NCBI GenBank assembly: GCA_028554795.2
Contig: CM068830.1
Location: 109,009,214-109,073,213 of the forward strand
From: Sinohyriopsis cumingii
Taxonomy: Eukaryota; Mollusca; Bivalvia; Unionida; Unionidae
Direction of reading: 5' to 3'
Length of the DNA stretch: 64,000 nucleotides
Part shown: positions 61,092 to 64,000 of the stretch, one piece after another
How positions within the stretch are numbered: the stretch's first letter is position 1
Layout of the letters: each line of letters opens with the position of its first letter
The notes under the pieces: generated by a model
The model's input: the letters and a program-made list of their open reading frames with translations, nothing else
What the model was told of the DNA's origin: nothing
The model's database searches: none
Program-made: the position numbers and the translations under genes

Positions 61092-62640
61092 ATTTGAATT
61101 TTTAAAGTAGCTTTAACATTTTCAGTCATATCGCTATGATGTCTGCAATGTGGCAGTTTACAGTGCTGTCTAGCACTGAGACATCATGCCGCAGACATGT
61201 AGCATGATGTCCCACCCAGTCACATTACCCTGACACCAGGCCGACCAATCCTAACACTAACCTCTTAATACTGAGCGCCAAGCAAGGCAGATGTTAGTAC
61301 CATTTTTAAAAGTGTTTCATATGTTTTGGCCGGGGATCGAACCCACGACCTCCCGTATCCGAGGCGGACGCCCTAACTGCTAGGCCACCAGAGCGGTCAG
61401 TTGTTGTTGATGATTAAGACAAAATAAATTGAAATAAATTTACGAAATTGTATCTAATCATAGTTTCGTTTAATTGATTTTGGCCCTTATTCACTGGAAG
61501 GGCAGTTAAGTCTAATGTGAATAGCCTGTTCCATATGTGCATCAGTGATTTTCCTTGACTACTACAGATGCTTAAGTTTAAAAATGACTTGATTAGACTT
61601 GGGATGTACATTTATATCGTCCAAATCTAAATTCAATGTGTAATCCGGATCGCTAGGTCATAAAGTAGTACCCTTTGCGATGTTATAAATCAGAAATAAT
61701 GTCTAATTTATGTCATACCACTTCTGCCATCATTTGATCAACTGCTAAATTGATCAGGAGGTTCGAATAACTCGCTTGGTTTTAGATTTGAGTGGATGGG
61801 AACTAGAATGCCTTTAGCTCCTATTAGATCGTTAACAACGGTTGCAAATATTCAAAATGAGATCACACACTACCATGGGATGATATTCTCACCGCAACAG
61901 AGATTGTCTTTATGAAAATAGTCCAGATAAATATATTAATTTTTCATCGAGTATAATATATTTTAAATCTTAATTTATATTAATTTACTCTATAATATAT
62001 TTTTGATTTTACACGTTGTTAATGATAATCCTCGTATGATTACCAGAGTAAATTTGACTGAAATTGCTCAGTTTTAAAGATATTTGCAATTAAAAGACAG
62101 TCTCGTTTTAATGTTGACCATTATGACAAAATAATCAGAAACCAGTTTATAAATATCTAACTGATAATCGGTTAATTTAGCTTACGTTTTTAAAAATATT
62201 CACTGAAACGGCCGTTACGTCTAATGAATACACTGTACTGTATGAGCATCAATGATTGTTCTTTACTACAGATGTTTACGTATTAAAGAAAAGAGATTAA
62301 ACTTAGTATGGACATTTCTATCACCCGAATCTCTTCAATGAAAATGTCTAAGAATGTAAGCTTGTAGTCCAGATCGCCACGGCATGAAGTTCTGAAATAA
62401 ATGTCTAATTTGTGTGATACCATTTCGGCCTTCACTTGAGTATGCGCTAAATTGATTATATTGTCCGAAAAACGCGATAGGTTTAAAATTTGAGTGGATT
62501 AGAACAATAATTTGTTTAGCTCCCATTTGATCAAAGGCGACGGATGCAATTATTGAAGATGAGATCTGACACTGCCATCGGTTTATACACTCGTCGCAAG
62601 AGTAATTAACTTTATGAAAAGAGTCTAAATAAAACTATTC
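60715..62640. repeat. Diverged direct duplication within intron 9
   Basis: The segment around 61485-61940 (markers TCTAATGTGAATA, ATGTGCATCAGTGATT, CTAAATTGATCA, GATTTGAGTGGATGGGAAC) reappears at about 62205-62640 (TCTAATGAATACA, ATGAGCATCAATGATT, CTAAATTGATTA, ATTTGAGTGGATTAGAAC). The region before it (60916-61020 plus 61406-61485) corresponds to 62030-62205. A further partial copy is at 60715-60915, around TCGTATGATATCC and TTCGTTTAATT. Substitutions and indels are frequent, so it is old. Confidence 0.8.
61034..61405 (-). mobile_element. tRNA-derived SINE, family 1, minus strand
   Basis: Starts with a (GT)n tract (its CA tail), then ATTTTTAAAGTAGCTTTAAC, ACATCATGCCGCAGACATGT, ACACCAGGCCGACCAATCC and the tRNA-like head GGGGATCGAACCCACGACC, ending in AGGCCACCAGAGCGG. 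A 13-bp target-site duplication GTTGATGRTTAAG flanks it (61021-61033 and 61406-61418). This is the best preserved box B of the family. Confidence 0.92.
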
Positions 62641-62827
62641 TTCGATTCTAACAAATTTGAAATTTTATTTTAAAACTCCTTAACTGAGGTATTCAAGTGA
62701 AGAGTTTGAATGATCTTGGCATGCGAGTTGATTTGTGGTTGACAACAGACTAAATTAATCACAGCAGCATGAAAAATATTCAAAATGAATTAAGAAAATG
62801 ATAACAATTTAACCATATTTTTTCCAG

Positions 62828-62986
62828 AAATCACAGGCACTGGAGACGAGAAGAATCCGTGTAAGCAGTTAATAGTGGCAGTGGTTGTTACGATGGGAAC
62901 AGCAATAGTTGCTTTAATAGCCGTTGTTATCGCTTTAGTCATCGTCATCATGAGGAAAAGATCAATCCCTCAGAAACCACAGTCTG
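62828..62986 (+). CDS. IgSF gene exon 10: transmembrane segment
   Basis: Residues 758-810, phase 1-1 (acceptor TTTTTTCCAG, donor TCTG|GTATGT). A short acidic stem EITGTGDEKNPCKQ leads into a 28-residue hydrophobic helix, about Leu772-Met799, rich in Val, Ala and Ile with no charged residue, then the stop-transfer RKR. A single juxtamembrane Cys769 lies outside the membrane and could form an inter-chain disulfide. The orientation (signal peptide outside, basic stop-transfer inside) is type I. Confidence 0.92.
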
Positions 62987-63052
62987 GTATGTTCTATTTA
63001 AAACAGCAATGCTGCCACGTTATGGCTTTCCTAATCAGTGCACAATATTTAT

Positions 63053-63178
63053 AGGTTACTGCATTTGTATGGGAACATATGAACGAGTGTTTTGGATGGA
63101 ATACTGCATGACCTTCAGAATGCAGTATATCCTTCCGACAAAACGAGTTCATATTTTCCCATACAAATGCAGTAACCT
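63053..63178. repeat. 126-bp near-perfect inverted repeat (hairpin)
   Basis: The left arm AGGTTACTGCATTTGTATGG.. and the right arm ..CCATACAAATGCAGTAACCT are reverse complements. Pairing continues inward through AACATATGAAC/GTTCATATTTT, a short mismatched patch, and TACTGCAT/ATGCAGTA, leaving a loop of about 10 bases (near GACCTTCAG). Each arm is about 57 nt. It could be a foldback element or an intronic hairpin RNA. Confidence 0.9.
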
Positions 63179-63571
63179 TTTATTATATGCTCCTTTATTT
63201 ATTCCACCTAAGGCTTAATTATATAAACAAAATACACTACAAGAAACAACGTAAATGAATGTATGCCGCATTCCAAGCTAAATGTACAAGCGCATATTTT
63301 TTATTACACAAATCAACATTATTACTGCGCACATAACTCCACCCAGATAAATTTGAACTTAGTCGCGCGCTCGACATAGCTTTCGAAAAAAAATGGCGTG
63401 TCTAGTTAAAATTGAAATTTGGAGTCATATTGTAAATGAATGTGCCTTGCAACAACTTGCAACAACTTTTCCATTTGATCTGGAATGAACATATTTTGGT
63501 ATTTTCTCGATTCTAGGAAATTTCGTGATGATGGACTGGATTTATGACACTTTTCATGCTTGGTTTTTAGT

Positions 63572-63704
63572 TGTTGATGTTGTTGTTGTTGTGGGGTTTA
63601 ACGCCATTTTTCAGCACACGATAGGCTATGCATGGCGGCCAGTATTAATGGTGGAGGAAGAACCCAGGAAAACCCCGGGAAGAACCACCGACCCACGAGA
63701 AGTC
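63572..63704 (-). mobile_element. tRNA-derived SINE, family 2, 5'-truncated, minus strand
   Basis: (GTT)n, GTGGGGTTTAACGCCATTTT, ATGGCGGCCAGTATTAATGG and GGAGGAAGAACCCAGGAAAA are present. The tRNA head is missing. A perfect 10-bp target-site duplication GGTTTTTAGT is at 63562-63571 and 63705-63714. Confidence 0.93.
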
Positions 63705-63938
63705 GGTTTTTAGTGATAACCTAGTTAGTAGTGTTGTGCCACTTTTAGTTTAAATTGTTTGGGTACAAGACAATTTAGCATATGAATGTCATTACGGTTT
63801 ATTTTGTTCTCTGTTTATAAAGTGCTAGTTTTGTAGTCAATTAATATATCCACCAAAAATACTAAGTGTTAATGAAGCACCGTTAATGTTAAGGATTGTG
63901 TTGATTTTATTTGTTTTTGTTTTGTTTTTTAATTACAG

Positions 63939-63973
63939 GAGATACGTTGCACGAAAGCGAAGTTCCTGGGTAA
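63939..63973 (+). CDS. IgSF gene exon 11: C-terminal tail and stop
   Basis: Acceptor TTTAATTACAG, phase 1 in (G|GA gives Gly). Encodes GDTLHESEVPG and TAA at 63971-63973. With exon 10 the cytoplasmic tail is about 22 residues. It contains no tyrosine, so no ITIM or ITAM, and no obvious kinase or adaptor motif apart from a short IPQKP proline stretch. The polyadenylation signal would lie beyond the window. Confidence 0.8.
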
Positions 63974-64000
63974 CACAACACCATGTGTACACACAAATAC

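Larger units (their letters stand above)
60230..62827 (+). other. Intron 9
   Basis: A 2.6 kb intron made largely of diverged copies of one sequence (60715-60915, 60916-61960, 62020-62640), with a SINE inside the middle copy. A small recent 37-bp tandem repeat lies at 60536-60609. No open frame of interest. Confidence 0.75.
62987..63938 (+). other. Intron 10
   Basis: A 952-bp intron containing a 126-bp hairpin (63053-63178) and a truncated family 2 SINE (63572-63704). The remainder is AT-rich. Confidence 0.8.

Overview
This looks like a window of animal nuclear DNA. It is AT-rich, full of (TA)n, (CA)n and trinucleotide microsatellites, and crowded with decayed retroelements and tRNA-derived SINEs. 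Nothing resembles a bacterial operon. The mix of one large immunoglobulin-superfamily (IgSF) gene, several non-LTR retrotransposons, Ty3/gypsy copies with a SCAN-like gag, and two SINE families fits a mollusc, most likely a bivalve. That placement is an inference from repeat style and cannot be proved here.

The main content is one plus-strand gene that I reconstruct across almost the whole window (1779-63973). It has eleven exons with GT/AG boundaries, and their summed length is an exact multiple of three. It encodes a type I membrane protein of about 821 residues: signal peptide, seven Ig-type domains, one transmembrane helix and a 22-residue cytoplasmic tail. Ten of the eleven exons join by phase-1 introns in the usual one-exon-per-Ig-domain pattern. 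The exception is domain 2, which is split just after its core Trp by a 16.5 kb phase-0 intron. Domain 7 has no cysteine. Two broken Ig pseudoexons flank the domain 4 exon.

Layout: 1-1778, upstream flank with a SINE tail. Intron 1 (1858-8042), Ty3/gypsy integrase and RT/RNase H remains on the minus strand. Intron 2 (8370-27020), a SINE, a LINE fragment, a decayed coding block at 12.2-16.7 kb that reads like a membrane glycoprotein of possible viral origin, more gypsy remains (17.9-20.9 kb) and the 3' half of a LINE (20.9-22.0 kb). Intron 3 (27152-43681), SINEs, a LINE 5' half (31.2-33.3 kb), a 21-bp minisatellite, two decayed coding-like blocks (36-38.7 kb), a large TACA/TACG array and a LINE inserted in it with the inverted structure typical of twin priming. 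Introns 5-7, a CR1/L2-like LINE, Ig pseudoexons, a THAP-domain remnant, tandem duplications and long (TA)n tracts. Introns 9-10, a diverged intronic duplication dated by a SINE, and a 126-bp hairpin.

No rRNA, functional tRNA, CRISPR array or second intact protein gene was found. Most other open reading frames come from microsatellites or are chance frames. The exon model rests on reading frame, splice consensus and domain fit only. No transcript data were available.
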